Shown here piece by piece: positions 9,195 to 18,753 of a stretch of DNA of 64,000 nucleotides (positions are counted from its first letter, which is position 1; every line of letters begins with the position of its first letter). The stretch spans positions 186,001 to 250,000 of the forward strand of contig NZ_VDCS01000001.1 in assembly GCF_006265225.1 (NCBI RefSeq), in the 5' to 3' direction. The stretch is from Allotamlana fucoidanivorans (GTDB taxonomy: Bacteria > Bacteroidota > Bacteroidia > Flavobacteriales > Flavobacteriaceae). The notes beneath the pieces are model-generated. The model did no database searches and had not been told where the DNA came from. It saw only the letters and a list, made by a program, of their open reading frames with translations. A program made the translations under genes and the position numbers.

Positions 9195-11048
9195 TTATTT
9201 CTTATTGTTTTCTCTGTCAATATCGGCCATCATGTGTTTAGGATCAATTTCAACAGATTTAACTGGTTTTGAAACGTCAAACGTATAAGTCGGGTAGGCC
9301 CAAGCCCAATCTTTTATAATGGTTGCTGCGGTTGGTTTTTCACCACGCATCATTTGTAACGGAATATAAAAATCTTCAGTAGTTCCATCAGTATAAGTTA
9401 CGGTTAAATCAATAGGCATAGGCATCAAACCTCTTCGTTCAAGGGTTATGGTTTTTTCTTTAACTGTTTTAACGCCATAATCAATCGTATTGGTGGTGCG
9501 TGTCCAATCATTTAAATACCAGTCAAGATGTATCCCTGAAACCTTTTCGGCTATTCTTATAAAATCTGTTCTTGTTGGGTGTTTAAAAGCCCATTCCTTA
9601 AAATATTGCTTTATGGTTTCTTTTTGGTTTTCCTCCCCAATAATATAGCTTAACTGATTTAAAAAAATGTAACCTTTATAGTAGGCTGAAACAGATGACG
9701 ACTGATTTAAAAAAAAGCGGTCTGCATGGGTAGTTTGTGGCTGCTCATATCCAGATTTGGCATAAGAGAAATAAATATCATAAACGCGTTTTGTAGGTTT
9801 TTCAAAAGGTTTATTAAAAATGGCGCATTCAGCTAGCTCCCCAAAGTATTCGGTAAAACCTTCGTCCATCCAATAATTGGTAAGTTCATTAGTAGCCAAT
9901 AAAAATTGAAACCAAGAATGAGCAAGTTCATGAGCTGTCACTCCAAAAAGGCCATTAAACTCGCCTTCACCTGCAATTAATGTGCACATACCATATTCCA
10001 TACCACCATCACCACCTTGTATTACCGAATATTGCTCATACGGATATTGACCAATGTTTTCACTGTAAAATTGCATCAATTCTACTGTTTTGGGCTGTAG
10101 TTTTTTCCAGTTTTTTAATTTGTCTTTAGGCATCGTGCTTTTATACAAGAAATGAAGCAACGGACCATTAGGAACTTGCATGGTATCATGGATATACTCA
10201 GGATCTGCGGCCCAAGTAAAATCATGTACGTTAGGGGCTATAAAATGCCAAGTCAACTTTTCAGAACCGATTGGTTTTACAGGTTCTGTTTCGTAACCAT
10301 GACCAATTTCATTAGGGTTTTGCAGGTAACCTGTTCCTCCCAAAGTATAATTTTTATCAATAGCTATTTTGACATCAAAATTTCCCCATACACCATAAAA
10401 TTCACGACCAATGTAAGGATCGGTATGCCAGCCTTCATAATCGTACTCCGCTAGTTTAGGATACCATTGCGCCATAGATAGTGCCACACCTTCACTATTG
10501 TTTCTTCCTGAACGACGTATTTGAACAGGCACTTGAGCGTCAAAGACCATATCAAAAGTAACACGCTCTCCTGGCTGAATAGGCTGTGCTAAATCTACCT
10601 CTAAAACGGTTCCAACGGTTTTGTAACTTAAAATAGTACCGTTTTGTTTTAAAGATTGTACATGAATATATCCAATTTCATTAGGTTTTAGTTTACTAAT
10701 GCGGTCGCCAACTCTGGAGTCTGGATCAGGAATGGTACGCGATCTTATGTCCATTTCACTTTCAGGTTGAAAGGCGTTAAAATAGAGGTGGTAAAACACC
10801 TTTTTAAGAACATCAGGAGAATTATTGGTGTAAACAAGCGTTTGTTTTCCTTCGTATTGATAGTTGTTTACATCAACATCTATTTCCATGTTGTAATCTA
10901 CATGTTGTTGCCAATAGGTGCTACTTGCTTTTGAAGATAGAATATAATCTTGAGAAGCTGTGCTGTTTGTAACTTGTGAAACGTGTGTTGTAGGTTTACA
11001 TGATAATAGAAAAGAGATAGATACTATTGATATGAAAATTCGATTCAT
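9195..11048 (-). CDS. M1-family metallopeptidase, lipoprotein
   Basis: The 617-residue gluzincin has a lipoprotein signal (ISFLLSC, Cys17), so it is probably anchored in an envelope membrane. The zinc site HELAHSW is near residue 373, with the second glutamate in DEGFTEYFGE about 20 residues later, and the exopeptidase-type GGDGGMEYG segment near 343. M1 enzymes remove N-terminal residues from peptides. The N-terminal beta-domain with LVYTNNSPD is typical of the flavobacterial group. It follows the subtilase gene after a terminator, so it is transcribed independently. Confidence 0.93.
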   Translation of the reverse strand: MNRIFISIVSISFLLSCKPTTHVSQVTNSTASQDYILSSKASSTYWQQHVDYNMEIDVDVNNYQYEGKQTLVYTNNSPDVLKKVFYHLYFNAFQPESEMDIRSRTIPDPDSRVGDRISKLKPNEIGYIHVQSLKQNGTILSYKTVGTVLEVDLAQPIQPGERVTFDMVFDAQVPVQIRRSGRNNSEGVALSMAQWYPKLAEYDYEGWHTDPYIGREFYGVWGNFDVKIAIDKNYTLGGTGYLQNPNEIGHGYETEPVKPIGSEKLTWHFIAPNVHDFTWAADPEYIHDTMQVPNGPLLHFLYKSTMPKDKLKNWKKLQPKTVELMQFYSENIGQYPYEQYSVIQGGDGGMEYGMCTLIAGEGEFNGLFGVTAHELAHSWFQFLLATNELTNYWMDEGFTEYFGELAECAIFNKPFEKPTKRVYDIYFSYAKSGYEQPQTTHADRFFLNQSSSVSAYYKGYIFLNQLSYIIGEENQKETIKQYFKEWAFKHPTRTDFIRIAEKVSGIHLDWYLNDWTRTTNTIDYGVKTVKEKTITLERRGLMPMPIDLTVTYTDGTTEDFYIPLQMMRGEKPTAATIIKDWAWAYPTYTFDVSKPVKSVEIDPKHMMADIDRENNKK

Positions 11049-11063
11049 AAAGGGGTATAATTA

Positions 11064-11103
11064 AAAAAAGGTTGTTTGAATTTTAACACAAACAACCTTT
11101 TTA
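11064..11103 (-). terminator. Intrinsic terminator after the subtilase gene
   Basis: AAAAGGTTGTTT pairs with AAACAACCTTTT around a 12-base loop at 11066-11102. The flanking A/T runs allow termination in either direction. It separates the subtilase from the M1 peptidase gene downstream. Confidence 0.85.
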
Positions 11104-11117
11104 GATTTAAAACGATA

Positions 11118-12725
11118 TTATTTTGACATTTTTGCAGCCATAATTAAGGCGTTATATGCATTTACCATTTTTCCAGATTTACTTAAATCAGCAAATGGTC
11201 TTACATCTTGTGCATCACCACCAACAATAACCTTTCTTTTTATAGCTAACCCAGAATCCATAATAATTTGTTTTACCTGAGCTGCAGACAAATTAGGGTA
11301 ATAAGAACGAATTAATGCTGCTACACCTGCTACCGCTGGTGCTGCCATAGATGTACCTCCTATTGATTTATAATCATTCTCAGGAAACGTTGAATAGATG
11401 CTTGCTCCAGGCGCAAAAACATCAACATTTTGTTTTCCATAGTTTGAAAAACCAGCCACTAAATTTGACCCATAATTAGGACTTAACGCACCAACTCTAA
11501 TGTATGTTTCAGAAATTTCTTTACCATCTATATTATCATCTGGGAAATTAGGCTCTATATCAACATTATTACTGTCATTTCCAGCAGCATGCACAAATAC
11601 CACATCTTTTTCTGAAGCATAAGCAATAGCCTCTCTTACCCAATCACTATGTGGTGAAAAGCTTTTACCAAAGCTCCCATTTATAACTTGGGCACCATTA
11701 TCAACAGCATAGCGTATACCTAGAGCCACATCTTTATCATATTCATCTCCGTTTGGCACCACTCTTACGCTCATAATTTCAACATTGTTTGCTACACCGT
11801 TAGCTCCTTTTCCGTTGTTTCTAACAGCGGCTATAATTCCAGCTACGTGCGTACCGTGACTCTCACTTTTCTTAATGGGCTTTACATTAGCATCACCGTA
11901 ATATTTTGTGGACATATCATTTGCGTTGTCACCATTTACGCGTCCTTTAAAGTCTTTGTTCAAATGGTAATTTAAACGTTCATTAATGCCTTCTAAATCC
12001 TTTTCAATTTCTTTTAATGCAGCATTTAAAGACTCTAGATTGTTACTATACATATATTGGGCAATCTGCTTAGCCTGATTTAAGTCTTGGTCTTCTGTCT
12101 TGATGGCATTAACATCGTCTTTGGTATAATCTTTTTTACCTAAATGGTCAGCTAAAATTTCATCGGCACGTTTTATACGTTGATAAATTTGATCATATTG
12201 CGTTTTTCTTTCCTGATACTTAGGATATTCTTTTTGATAGGTTTCTTCCGCTCTTTTATAATCGGGATCAGTCGTATCACCTTTAGCTAGAATCCGCACA
12301 TATTCTAGCTGTTCATCATAACCTTTTCCTAAAAAATTCCAACCATGAATGTCATCAATATATCCATTTCCATCATCATCTTTACCGTTATTAGGAATTT
12401 CATCGCTGTTGGTCCAAATATTAGCACTTAGATCTTCATGGTCGATATCTATTCCAGAATCAATAACAGCTACAATAACTTTTTTTCCTTTTTTCTTTTT
12501 GATGAGTTCGGCATAGGCTTTGTCTACACTCATACCAGGAATGGTATCTTTTACTAAGTCAAGGTGTCCCCAGTTATGGGCCTCTGCCTCGGTAAGTTCA
12601 GATACCTTTAGTGGTGAATTATCAATGTTTTCAACAGGTGTTGATATGATATCACCAGAGGCACCACAGCCAAAAAGTATAGTAGCAGAAACTGCTGATA
12701 AAGCTATTAATTTGAATGTTCTCAT
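11118..12725 (-). CDS. S8-family subtilisin-like serine peptidase, lipoprotein
   Basis: The 535-residue protease has a lipobox ILFGC with Cys20. The catalytic triad is visible: Asp89 in VIDSGID, His near 292 in SHGTHVAGI and Ser near 458 in GGTSMAAPAVAG, with the oxyanion Asn in HAAGNDSNN. Between the Asp and His motifs is a charged, probably helical insertion of about 150 residues (about 130-285), longer than in classical subtilisins but common in Bacteroidetes homologues. It likely cleaves proteins in the periplasm or at the surface. Confidence 0.93.
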   Translation of the reverse strand: MRTFKLIALSAVSATILFGCGASGDIISTPVENIDNSPLKVSELTEAEAHNWGHLDLVKDTIPGMSVDKAYAELIKKKKGKKVIVAVIDSGIDIDHEDLSANIWTNSDEIPNNGKDDDGNGYIDDIHGWNFLGKGYDEQLEYVRILAKGDTTDPDYKRAEETYQKEYPKYQERKTQYDQIYQRIKRADEILADHLGKKDYTKDDVNAIKTEDQDLNQAKQIAQYMYSNNLESLNAALKEIEKDLEGINERLNYHLNKDFKGRVNGDNANDMSTKYYGDANVKPIKKSESHGTHVAGIIAAVRNNGKGANGVANNVEIMSVRVVPNGDEYDKDVALGIRYAVDNGAQVINGSFGKSFSPHSDWVREAIAYASEKDVVFVHAAGNDSNNVDIEPNFPDDNIDGKEISETYIRVGALSPNYGSNLVAGFSNYGKQNVDVFAPGASIYSTFPENDYKSIGGTSMAAPAVAGVAALIRSYYPNLSAAQVKQIIMDSGLAIKRKVIVGGDAQDVRPFADLSKSGKMVNAYNALIMAAKMSK

Positions 12726-12748
12726 GTTTGTATTGAATTAGTCGTTTT

Positions 12749-13609
12749 TTAATTAAATATATCTTGTGTTTTAAAGTTCTCTTTTAATCTAACCCCTTTT
12801 TCGGTGTGCCGAACGGTAATAATTTCATTGTGAGCATCGTGTTCTAAAAACAAATAGAAATTATGGTCAGCAGCCATGTTAAGAAAGGTTTCTTTTTCAT
12901 TAAGCGTTAAAAGTGGTCGTGTATCATAACCCATAACATAGGGGAGAGGTAGGTGACCAGCAGTAGGCAGTAAATCTGCCATAAAAGCGATGGTGTTACC
13001 TTTGTATTTGATAAGCGGAATCATTTGTTTTTCGGTATGACCATCTGCAAAAAAGATATCAAAATTTAATGGAGAACCTTCCAGTATGTTTTGTTCAGGA
13101 AGGGTGGTAAATTTAAGTTGTCCACTTTCTTCAATAGGTAAAATATTCTCCTTTAAAAAAGAGGCCTTTTCACGTCGGTTAGGTTCTGTAGCCCATTTCC
13201 AGTGGTTTTCATTACTCCAAAAATGTGCGTTTTTAAAAGCAGTTTCTAAACGAGTTTTATCTTTATTCCACTGAATACTGCCGCCACAATGATCAAAATG
13301 TAAATGTGTTAAAAACACATCGGTAATATCATCACGGTGAAAACCATATTGTTTTAAAGAGCTGTCTAAATTAAAATCACCCCATTGGTAGTAGTATCCA
13401 AAAAACTTTTCAGATTGCTTGTTTCCCATACCGTTGTCTATCAAAATGAGCCTGTTAGCATCTTCTATCAGCAAACATCTAGAGGCAATATCAATCATAT
13501 TATTAGCATCGGCAGGGTTTGTTTTTTGCCAAATAGATTTAGGAACCACGCCAAACATAGCGCCACCATCTAACTTAAAATTTCCGGCATTAATGGGGAA
13601 TAAATTCAT
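12749..13609 (-). CDS. MBL-fold metallo-hydrolase
   Basis: The 286-residue metallo-beta-lactamase-fold protein has the HLHFDHCGG zinc motif near residue 105 and further ligands in F-A-D-G-H-T-E-K near 195 and a late F-L-E-H-D-A-H. The start taken is the ATG at 13609; a TTG three codons upstream would place the start inside the -7 box. No signal peptide. The substrate is unknown: members hydrolyse lactones, thioesters or other esters. It stands alone with its own promoter. Confidence 0.88.
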   Translation of the reverse strand: MNLFPINAGNFKLDGGAMFGVVPKSIWQKTNPADANNMIDIASRCLLIEDANRLILIDNGMGNKQSEKFFGYYYQWGDFNLDSSLKQYGFHRDDITDVFLTHLHFDHCGGSIQWNKDKTRLETAFKNAHFWSNENHWKWATEPNRREKASFLKENILPIEESGQLKFTTLPEQNILEGSPLNFDIFFADGHTEKQMIPLIKYKGNTIAFMADLLPTAGHLPLPYVMGYDTRPLLTLNEKETFLNMAADHNFYLFLEHDAHNEIITVRHTEKGVRLKENFKTQDIFN

Positions 13610-13615
13610 AGAAAG

Positions 13616-13623
13616 CAAAATTA
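13616..13623 (-). promoter_or_regulatory. -7 box of the MBL hydrolase gene
   Basis: On the minus strand this reads TAATTTTG, matching TAnnTTTG. It is only six bases before the ATG at 13609, so the mRNA would have almost no leader. The position also argues for the ATG rather than the TTG start. Confidence 0.45.
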
Positions 13624-13662
13624 AGAAATCTATAAAGAATCCCTCAAAATGTTAAGAATATA

Positions 13663-15864
13663 TTAAGAAATAACTTGTCTTAAACGTTTGCCAAAGTCGA
13701 ATAGCGCTTTTATTTCTTTGATGCTTGCCAAACGTTCTTTACCAAATATTAAAATAGCGTTTCCGTTAGATTCTACATGATAGTAGGGATTGCTTTCAAA
13801 AAAGTGTGTTACATCGTCATTAAACAGTTCGGCTATTCCAGCTTCATTATCACCCATTAAATGAAATCGTTTTGAAAAATCTTCGTGATTATTAATAAGA
13901 ATATCTTTATAACCAGCAAAGGCAGAGACTTTTTCAAGAAAACCTTCCTTGTCTAGTGTAAATTCTGGAATGGTTTTATTTAATTCCATATAAAGCATAG
14001 TGGCTCTAATATCTTCTTTGGCAATAAATTCACCTTCTGAAAATTGAATATCAAAAAGTTTACTATGGCTTTCTTTATGTGCCGATACATTATAAATACG
14101 CTCAATATGTTTGGTGTCAAAGAAGGAAAAATGATTCAAAAAAGAAAATTCTTTGGTCTTTTTAGAATTATAAGCAAGGCCGTAATCTAAAGCCAACGCT
14201 TTCATATTGGTTTGCCGTCTGGTTAAACTGTTTTTTATGATTTTTGGTACAGGAAGTAAGCGTCTTGAAGCAAAGGGGTGTTTTGAATCGGTATCATGCA
14301 TATCTAAACCAACTACATCAAAATGCCCCCCACGTTTGGAAAAAAGCTCTTGATAATTATTAATGTTTTCCATAACCGTGTCATCAACAAATTCACACAT
14401 AGAAAAATCTACAATAACATCTTGGTCTTCAGGAATATCATCCAAATGTTTTTTAAGTCTGAAATAATTTAGAAAGCTACAAAAGTGTTTTACCGATACG
14501 TAAAAGCTGTCTTTGACAGCATCCTCCTCTTCTTTAAACATTAATACATTAGGTTTAAGCACATTTCTAAAAAATAATCCGAAGCTTTTATTGATAACAA
14601 CATGAATGATTAAGGAGGCTAAAACACCTGCTAAAATGCCTGTTATTAAACCTATTTTAAGGGTTACAATTAAAGTGACAAAGAATATAATGAGTTGCTC
14701 TCTTCCAATAGAAAACATTTTGGTAATTACTTTTGGAGAAGCTAGTTTATAGCCAGTATATACCAAAATAGCCATAAGTGCTGGTAACGGAATACGTGTG
14801 AGTTGCGTGCTAAAAAATACTATAAATATGATTAAAAATAAGGCGTGAAAAAAGTTTGACGACCTGTTATTGGCTCCATTGTTTACATTAACGGAGCTAC
14901 GCGCTATCACGGTAACTACATTTAAGCCTCCTAACAAACTGCTACCAATGGTGGCCAAACCAAGGGCTTTTAAATCTCTGTTTACGTTTGAACGTCTTTT
15001 TTCTGGGTCAAGTTTGTCAACAGCTTTTATACTGAGTAGTGATTCAATACTTGAAATGAGTGTTAAAGCTAAAACACTACCCCAAAAAGACATATTCCAG
15101 ATACCACCAAAATTAGGTGTTGGTATATCGGCCATAATATCTTGAAATTCAGGAATTCCAGAAATCATATACTCTTTTGAAATAGGATTGGGCTCATGTA
15201 AGCCCATTTCAAAATAGTAACTAAACGCAATTGATAAAATAACAATCCACATTGGTGCTGGTATAAGCTGTAAATATTTATTTCTAATTTTTGAATAAAT
15301 GAGCATGATTATAAGACTGATAACACCTGCCGCTGCTGCATAAATAAGCCCCTTGTTACCGTAGTGTAACGCATCATTTATGGTATACGGAATTTCAATT
15401 AAGTAATCAATTGTATCTGGCCTTTTTATTTTATGCGCCAACATAATATGAAACTGTTTACCCAAAATGATTAAACCAATTGCAGCTAGCATACCTTGAA
15501 TTGCCGCGGATGGAAAGAAATCGGCAATAGTTCCCATTCTAAAAAAACCTAAAAGCAGCAATAAGGAGCCAGAGAGCATAATGGCAACATAGGCGTTTTC
15601 AATACCAAGTGTGGTTATAGTGGCTAATAAAACACCTACCAAGCCGTTTCCTGGTCCTGCAATAGTTACGTGACTTCCTCCAAATATTGAAACTACCACA
15701 CCACCAACTATGGCTGCAATTACACCCGAAATAGGCGGTGCGTCACTAGCCATAGCCAAACCCAAACCAAGCGGCAAAGCAATGAGGCTTACTACGAAAC
15801 CAGCAAATATGTTTTTGGGTAACGCCTTAAAAAAATGGACTATATTATTTTTTTTAGGGCTCAT
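13663..15864 (-). CDS. SulP-family anion transporter with STAS and extra C-terminal domain
   Basis: The 733-residue protein has the SulP membrane core (about residues 1-430, with ALPLGLGLAMA near 25 and the GGSHVTIAGPGNGL loop near 62) and a STAS domain at about 440-545. Then comes a further domain of about 170 residues (560-733) that is not part of the usual SulP plan; it contains FHLMGDNEAGIAELF near 670. SulP proteins move sulfate, bicarbonate or similar anions with Na+ or H+. Its ATG overlaps the stop of the universal stress protein by four bases, so the two are coupled. Confidence 0.9.
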   Translation of the reverse strand: MSPKKNNIVHFFKALPKNIFAGFVVSLIALPLGLGLAMASDAPPISGVIAAIVGGVVVSIFGGSHVTIAGPGNGLVGVLLATITTLGIENAYVAIMLSGSLLLLLGFFRMGTIADFFPSAAIQGMLAAIGLIILGKQFHIMLAHKIKRPDTIDYLIEIPYTINDALHYGNKGLIYAAAAGVISLIIMLIYSKIRNKYLQLIPAPMWIVILSIAFSYYFEMGLHEPNPISKEYMISGIPEFQDIMADIPTPNFGGIWNMSFWGSVLALTLISSIESLLSIKAVDKLDPEKRRSNVNRDLKALGLATIGSSLLGGLNVVTVIARSSVNVNNGANNRSSNFFHALFLIIFIVFFSTQLTRIPLPALMAILVYTGYKLASPKVITKMFSIGREQLIIFFVTLIVTLKIGLITGILAGVLASLIIHVVINKSFGLFFRNVLKPNVLMFKEEEDAVKDSFYVSVKHFCSFLNYFRLKKHLDDIPEDQDVIVDFSMCEFVDDTVMENINNYQELFSKRGGHFDVVGLDMHDTDSKHPFASRRLLPVPKIIKNSLTRRQTNMKALALDYGLAYNSKKTKEFSFLNHFSFFDTKHIERIYNVSAHKESHSKLFDIQFSEGEFIAKEDIRATMLYMELNKTIPEFTLDKEGFLEKVSAFAGYKDILINNHEDFSKRFHLMGDNEAGIAELFNDDVTHFFESNPYYHVESNGNAILIFGKERLASIKEIKALFDFGKRLRQVIS

Positions 15865-16709
15865 TGCAGAATTAAAACATCGGTTGGTAATTCGGTTAAA
15901 ATATGCTCAATATCATGCGGAAACAATCTATCCCAAAAGGTCATTTTAGAAGGGGCATTCATAACTAAAAGATCGGCTCTAGAAATTTGAGCATAGTGCC
16001 CAATGGAATACCCTTTTTTGCCAAAAATAGCCTGAAGCTTTATGTTTTTTCCTTTGGTATAATCATTAGGAATGTGACTGATAATATCCTTTACTCTTGA
16101 GTTTTCTCGTAATTTTATACGTTCTTTCATAATGGTTGCCCTACGTAAAGACTTATCATCATCTACCTTTACAGCTACTTCTTCATTATTTATCTCTTCA
16201 ACAATGGTAATTTTATGGGAATTTAATTTTTTTGACACGTAAAAAGCGGTGGTAATGGTTTGCTCCGTTTTAGGATCCTTTAGGCCATTAACTACAATAT
16301 GTGCGCAAGGCACTCGATTAACCGAAGGTTTTATTAAAAGTAAAATAGAACATTTAGCACGTCTTGTAATTTTTCTAGCAATAGACCCAATATAGTATTT
16401 TACAAAATGCTCTCTTTGAACAGCTCCTAGAATTAATAAGTCTATCTTTTTGTCTTCTGCGGCTGATAAGATAACGTCTACAGGGTCACCCGCCTTAAAA
16501 ACTACCTCATAGTCTAGGTTGTCTTTTTCAAAACTTTGAAGAATAGAACGAAGGGCATTTAGTTTTTCATCAGAAGTTTCACCCACATGAATTAAAAATA
16601 ATTTTGATTCAAAGAAAACAGATAATCGGGCGGCTTCAAATAAGTTTGCTTTTAAGTTGGGAGAAAAAGCAACCCCAATACCAATGCTTTTGAATGGCTT
16701 TAAAGACAA
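15861..16709 (-). CDS. Universal stress protein (UspA), tandem-domain
   Basis: The 282-residue cytoplasmic protein has two Usp-like halves. The first has the nucleotide-binding-type pattern LLILGAVQREHFVKYYIGSIA near residue 93-113, close to the G-x2-G-x9-G-S/T motif but degraded. The second ends in a poor copy. Starts at TTG 16709, since no in-frame ATG or GTG is close; this is the least certain point. It is translationally coupled to the SulP transporter, so it may regulate that transporter. Related SulP-Usp pairs are common in Bacteroidetes. Confidence 0.85.
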   Translation of the reverse strand: MSLKPFKSIGIGVAFSPNLKANLFEAARLSVFFESKLFLIHVGETSDEKLNALRSILQSFEKDNLDYEVVFKAGDPVDVILSAAEDKKIDLLILGAVQREHFVKYYIGSIARKITRRAKCSILLLIKPSVNRVPCAHIVVNGLKDPKTEQTITTAFYVSKKLNSHKITIVEEINNEEVAVKVDDDKSLRRATIMKERIKLRENSRVKDIISHIPNDYTKGKNIKLQAIFGKKGYSIGHYAQISRADLLVMNAPSKMTFWDRLFPHDIEHILTELPTDVLILQ

Positions 16710-16813
16710 TTCTTTTATTAATTTTTTGTTAGAGACGGAAAGATAGCATTTTTTACAAACTTCAAATCATATGATTTATTTAAATTAGTGCTTTTTAAGG
16801 AACGTTATACTAT

Positions 16814-18664
16814 ATGTTAGAACTAGCCGGAATAATTATTTTAGGAATATTAGCTCAATGGGTAGCTTGGAAATTCAAAATCCCTGCAATTTTACCTTTA
16901 ATACTTATAGGTCTGCTCGTTGGCCCCATTGCAGCCGCGTATTTTAGTGAAGACGGTTCAAAATGGATAGAACCCGTATGGAATGGAAAACACGGTTTGT
17001 TTCCGGGTGAGGGTTTGTATTATTTTGTGTCTTTAGCCATTAGTGTGATTTTATTTGAAGGCGGACTAACCTTAAAACGTTCTGAAATAAGATCGCTAGG
17101 ACCTGTCATTACTAAGTTAATCACTTTGGGTTCAGCCATTACTTTTTTTGGTGCGGGTATTCTAGCTAATGTTATTTTTGGCTTAAGCTGGGAGCTTTCC
17201 TTTTTATTTTCAGCCCTTATCATAGTTACTGGCCCAACAGTAATCACACCTATTTTAAGAAACATTCCTTTAAAGAAAGACATTTCAACGGTTTTAAAAT
17301 GGGAAGGTATTTTAATTGACCCCATTGGTGCTTTGGTTGCGGTTTTGGTTTTTGAATTTATTAGTGTTGAAGGTGATGGTGGTTTTACCAAAACAGCGCT
17401 CATTGAGTTTGGGAAAATCATTTTGTTTGGTACTACCTTCGGATTTACTTTTGCACATGCACTGGCGTTTGTGATTAATAAGAAGTTAATTCCGCATTAT
17501 TTGTTAAATGTAGTTTCCCTCTCAACTGTTTTATTGGTTTTTGTGGAATCTGAAATATTTGCGCATGAATCTGGATTACTAGCCGTAGTGGTTATGGGTA
17601 TGGTTTTGGGTAATGGTAAACTTAAAAATATTAAAGAAATTCTGTATTTCAAGGAATCGCTAAGTGTATTACTCATTTCAATTCTATTCATTCTTTTGGC
17701 TGCCAATATTAACATAGAAGATTTGATGCTGTTGTATACCTGGAAAACAGTTATATTATTTGCCGTCATAGTGTTTGTTATTCGTCCGCTAGCGGTGTTT
17801 TTGAGTACTTGGGGGTCTAAACTAAAGTTTAACGAAAAGCTATTTATTAGTTGGGTAGGACCAAGGGGTATTGTAGCGGCTGGTATTGCCTCTCTTTTTG
17901 GTAGTAAACTTATGAAACAAGGGGTTGAAGGTGCCGAGTATATCACTCCACTGGTGTTTATGATCGTGTTAGGAACGGTGCTTCTTAATGCCACAACGGC
18001 ACGTTTGTTTGCAAGAATAGTTGGTGTATTTTTAAAACGATCTGAAGGTATTTTGATTGTTGGAGCATCTCAAGTTTCTAGATTAATAGGTAATTATTTG
18101 GAGGAAAACGGACGGCATGTTGTACTTATTGATAGTAATCAAACCAACATAGAGTTGGCAAGGGCAGAAGGCTTAGAGGCCATTGATACTGATATTTATT
18201 CCAATAATTTAGATGATAATATTGAGTTAAACGATGTGGGGTTTTTGATGGCTTTAACAGGGAGTGCAGATATTAATAATTTTGCTATTGATAAGTTTAG
18301 AGATCAGTTTGGTGAAAGCGGCTTTTACAGACTTATCACAGCCTCTGAAATTGAAACGCCAGAAAACAGTCCTGAAGAAGGTTTGTTTTCTCAAACCGAT
18401 GATTTTAATTCTTTAACTGAAGTGGCTAGAAAATACCCTGAAATACACGAAATAACCTTGAAAAGTAGAGACCATTATGAAGGCTTGATTGAGCTAACAA
18501 ATAACGACCCCGATATTATTCCGTTGTTGGTAAAAGATAAACGTGGGGTGCTTGAAATTATTTCGTCTTACAATAAGGCTATTGAAAAGATTGAAGAAGG
18601 TTATAAGCTGGTATATTTAGGCAAAGCATTTAATGGCAATGAAAAAATAGCCGTAAAAAGCTAG
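16814..18664 (+). CDS. CPA1-type Na+/H+ antiporter with TrkA-N domain
   Basis: The 616-residue protein has about a dozen hydrophobic segments (1-400) of the NhaP/CPA1 type. Hallmarks are ILFEGGLTLKRSEI near residue 77, VTGPTVITPILR near 137 and the FISWVGPRGIVAAGIASL helix near 345. A cytoplasmic RCK/TrkA-N domain starts near 414 (GILIVGASQVSRLIGNYL) and should bind a nucleotide. It exchanges Na+ or K+ for H+. It is divergent from the Usp-SulP operon with a 104-base shared control region. Confidence 0.92.
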   Translation: MLELAGIIILGILAQWVAWKFKIPAILPLILIGLLVGPIAAAYFSEDGSKWIEPVWNGKHGLFPGEGLYYFVSLAISVILFEGGLTLKRSEIRSLGPVITKLITLGSAITFFGAGILANVIFGLSWELSFLFSALIIVTGPTVITPILRNIPLKKDISTVLKWEGILIDPIGALVAVLVFEFISVEGDGGFTKTALIEFGKIILFGTTFGFTFAHALAFVINKKLIPHYLLNVVSLSTVLLVFVESEIFAHESGLLAVVVMGMVLGNGKLKNIKEILYFKESLSVLLISILFILLAANINIEDLMLLYTWKTVILFAVIVFVIRPLAVFLSTWGSKLKFNEKLFISWVGPRGIVAAGIASLFGSKLMKQGVEGAEYITPLVFMIVLGTVLLNATTARLFARIVGVFLKRSEGILIVGASQVSRLIGNYLEENGRHVVLIDSNQTNIELARAEGLEAIDTDIYSNNLDDNIELNDVGFLMALTGSADINNFAIDKFRDQFGESGFYRLITASEIETPENSPEEGLFSQTDDFNSLTEVARKYPEIHEITLKSRDHYEGLIELTNNDPDIIPLLVKDKRGVLEIISSYNKAIEKIEEGYKLVYLGKAFNGNEKIAVKS

Positions 18665-18695
18665 TCACTGCTGTTCTTTGAATTAAATTTTAAAA

Positions 18696-18736
18696 AATAC
18701 CCAGAGACAGAAATTGGCCTCTCTGAGTATTCTTTT
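18696..18736. terminator. Bidirectional terminator, antiporter/GH31
   Basis: AATACCCAGAGA pairs with TCTCTGAGTATT (one mismatch) around a 12-base loop. The minus strand ends in six T, the plus strand in CTTTT. It lies between convergent genes. Confidence 0.85.
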
Positions 18737-18753
18737 AAAAAATAAGATAATTA

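Noticed and set aside
17020-17994. Two long minus-strand reading frames (133 and 165 codons) inside the antiporter gene
   Set aside because: They lie opposite a complete, well-motifed CPA1 gene and show no domain or promoter of their own.
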